A stretch of 7,161 nt of DNA. Origin: Bacillota bacterium. GTDB taxonomy: Bacteria > Bacillota > Desulfitobacteriia > Desulfitobacteriales > JAJXUE01. The notes beneath the pieces are model-generated. The model ran no database searches, had not been told where the DNA came from, and worked only from the letters and a program-made list of their open reading frames with translations. The position numbers and the translations under genes are program-made. Positions 6,345-7,161 of this stretch are shown here, one piece after another; the first letter of the stretch is position 1; every line of letters begins with the position of its first letter. The DNA lies in assembly GCA_021786555.1 (NCBI GenBank), contig JAJYNB010000162.1, positions 1 to 7,161 on the forward strand, read 5' to 3'.

Positions 6345-7161
6345 ATGTCCAGACGAGTAGCTGTGGTAGCGGCGGGTACCAGCAAGAAGTGGGGTGTATA
6401 CCCTGGGACATACCGTGACTTGATTTCCGAGGCCGGCAAAGCCACCTTTGACAGCAACCCCAGGCTGAAGCCAGGGGATGTGCAGGGCTTTGTCCTCGCT
6501 AGCGTCTTTCCGGAGAGATCTGTATTCCAGTGCCATGCGGCCACTTTAGCTGCAGAGACGGTCGGGGTGAGGCCGAATAAGCTGTTCCAGCGGGTGGAAA
6601 ACATGTGCGGCAGCGGGACTATCGCCATCCGTACCGCCTACATGGCCATTGCCAGCGGCTTAGCCGACGTGGTGATGGTTGTCGGGGTGGAGAAGATGCA
6701 CACACCCCGGCCGGTAGAGACCTACCTCAATATGCTGGGCGGGGTAGACCGGGAGTACGAGGGCGCCCTGGGCGTGACCGCGCCGGTGCAGTTTGCCCTG
6801 GCTGCCCAGGCCCACATGCACAAATACGGCACCACCCATGAAGAGCTTGCCATGGTTTCCGTGAAAAACCATACCCATGCGGTAAACAACCCCTACGCCC
6901 ATTTTCCCAAGCCCTGCAGCGTGGAAGAAGTCTTAAACTCGAAACCGGTGACCACACCCTTTAACATCCTGGAATGCTCCCCCATCACAGATGGAGCGGC
7001 GGGGATGATTCTGGTCAGCGAAGAAAAGGCCAGGGAGTACAGCGACCAACCGGTGTGGATTCTGGGGACGGGACAGGCGGCTTGGGGCTTCAATTATGGC
7101 AACGTGCCGGAGGATCTGTCCTCTTGGTCTATGCTTAAGCTGGCAGCCCAGGACGCTTATC
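6345..7161 (+). CDS. Thiolase (SCP-x / acetyl-CoA acetyltransferase type), 3' end outside the window
   Basis: Thiolases cleave or form beta-ketoacyl-CoA in the cytoplasm. The frame runs open from ATG 6345 to the window edge (272 residues visible of roughly 385-400 expected). The N-terminus (RRVAVVAAGTSK) starts the first thiolase fold. The nucleophilic cysteine is Cys88 in VENMCGSGT, followed by AYMAIASGLADVVMVVGVEKM. The MHKYGTTHEELAMVSVKNHTHA-like segment with NPYAHFPK, and then ECSPITDGAAG (DGAA at 216-219), are characteristic of the SCP-2/SCP-x thiolase subgroup rather than the classical PhaA/AtoB type. The later HDxF and GHP catalytic motifs should lie beyond the right edge. In that subgroup a partner DUF35 (Zn-ribbon/OB-fold) protein gene is often adjacent; it could follow here but cannot be seen. 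Without the 161-bp insertion the gap to the Mo gene would be 105 nt, so common transcription with the upstream operon is possible. Confidence 0.92.
   Translation, partial: MSRRVAVVAAGTSKKWGVYPGTYRDLISEAGKATFDSNPRLKPGDVQGFVLASVFPERSVFQCHAATLAAETVGVRPNKLFQRVENMCGSGTIAIRTAYMAIASGLADVVMVVGVEKMHTPRPVETYLNMLGGVDREYEGALGVTAPVQFALAAQAHMHKYGTTHEELAMVSVKNHTHAVNNPYAHFPKPCSVEEVLNSKPVTTPFNILECSPITDGAAGMILVSEEKAREYSDQPVWILGTGQAAWGFNYGNVPEDLSSWSMLKLAAQDAY

Overview
The window reads as one plus-strand, operon-like block of catabolic and CoA-metabolism genes from an anaerobic bacterium. Strong Shine-Dalgarno sites before nearly every gene (AGGAGG, AGGAGGTGAT, GAGGAGG), TTG starts, fairly high G+C by eye, and the mix of ADP-forming acyl-CoA synthetase, aryl-CoA ligase and molybdenum hydroxylase suggest a Clostridia / Peptococcaceae-type organism (Desulfotomaculum or Pelotomaculum relatives). 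That assignment is inference; there is no rRNA or marker gene here to prove it.

Layout: (1) positions 1-1030, the 3' part of an ADP-forming acyl-CoA synthetase gene running in from the left; (2) 1047-2333, a phenylacetate-CoA ligase (PaaK) family AMP-forming ligase; (3) 2354-3235, 3237-3749 and 3712-5988, the FAD, [2Fe-2S] and molybdopterin subunits of a xanthine dehydrogenase / 4-hydroxybenzoyl-CoA reductase type enzyme; (4) 5884-6239, a rearranged 3' end of the Mo subunit gene containing a palindromic repeat element and a 78-bp direct duplication; (5) 6240-6344, a short intergenic stretch; (6) 6345 to the right edge, a thiolase of the SCP-x / lipid-transfer type, cut off by the window end. 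Genes 1 to 5 are separated by 16 nt, 20 nt, 1 nt and a 38-nt overlap, so co-transcription and translational coupling are likely.

Working model (inference): the PaaK-like ligase makes an aryl- or related acyl-CoA, the molybdoenzyme hydroxylates or reductively dehydroxylates a ring or related carbon, the thiolase cleaves or forms a beta-ketoacyl-CoA, and the ADP-forming synthetase conserves energy as ATP from an acyl-CoA. The substrate cannot be read from the sequence. The FAD subunit lacks the extra [4Fe-4S] insertion of the classical 4-hydroxybenzoyl-CoA reductase.

The most notable structure is at the end of the Mo subunit gene. A roughly 80-bp nested inverted repeat sits between two 78-bp direct copies (75/78 identical) of the gene's own 3' end. 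The element supplies the present stop codon and replaces a 38-residue tail whose coding sequence survives, intact in frame but orphaned, just downstream. Removing exactly 161 bp (5962-6122) restores one continuous reading frame to the stop at 6237-6239. A TACGCC hexamer at both boundaries of the duplicated block suggests a microhomology or slippage origin.
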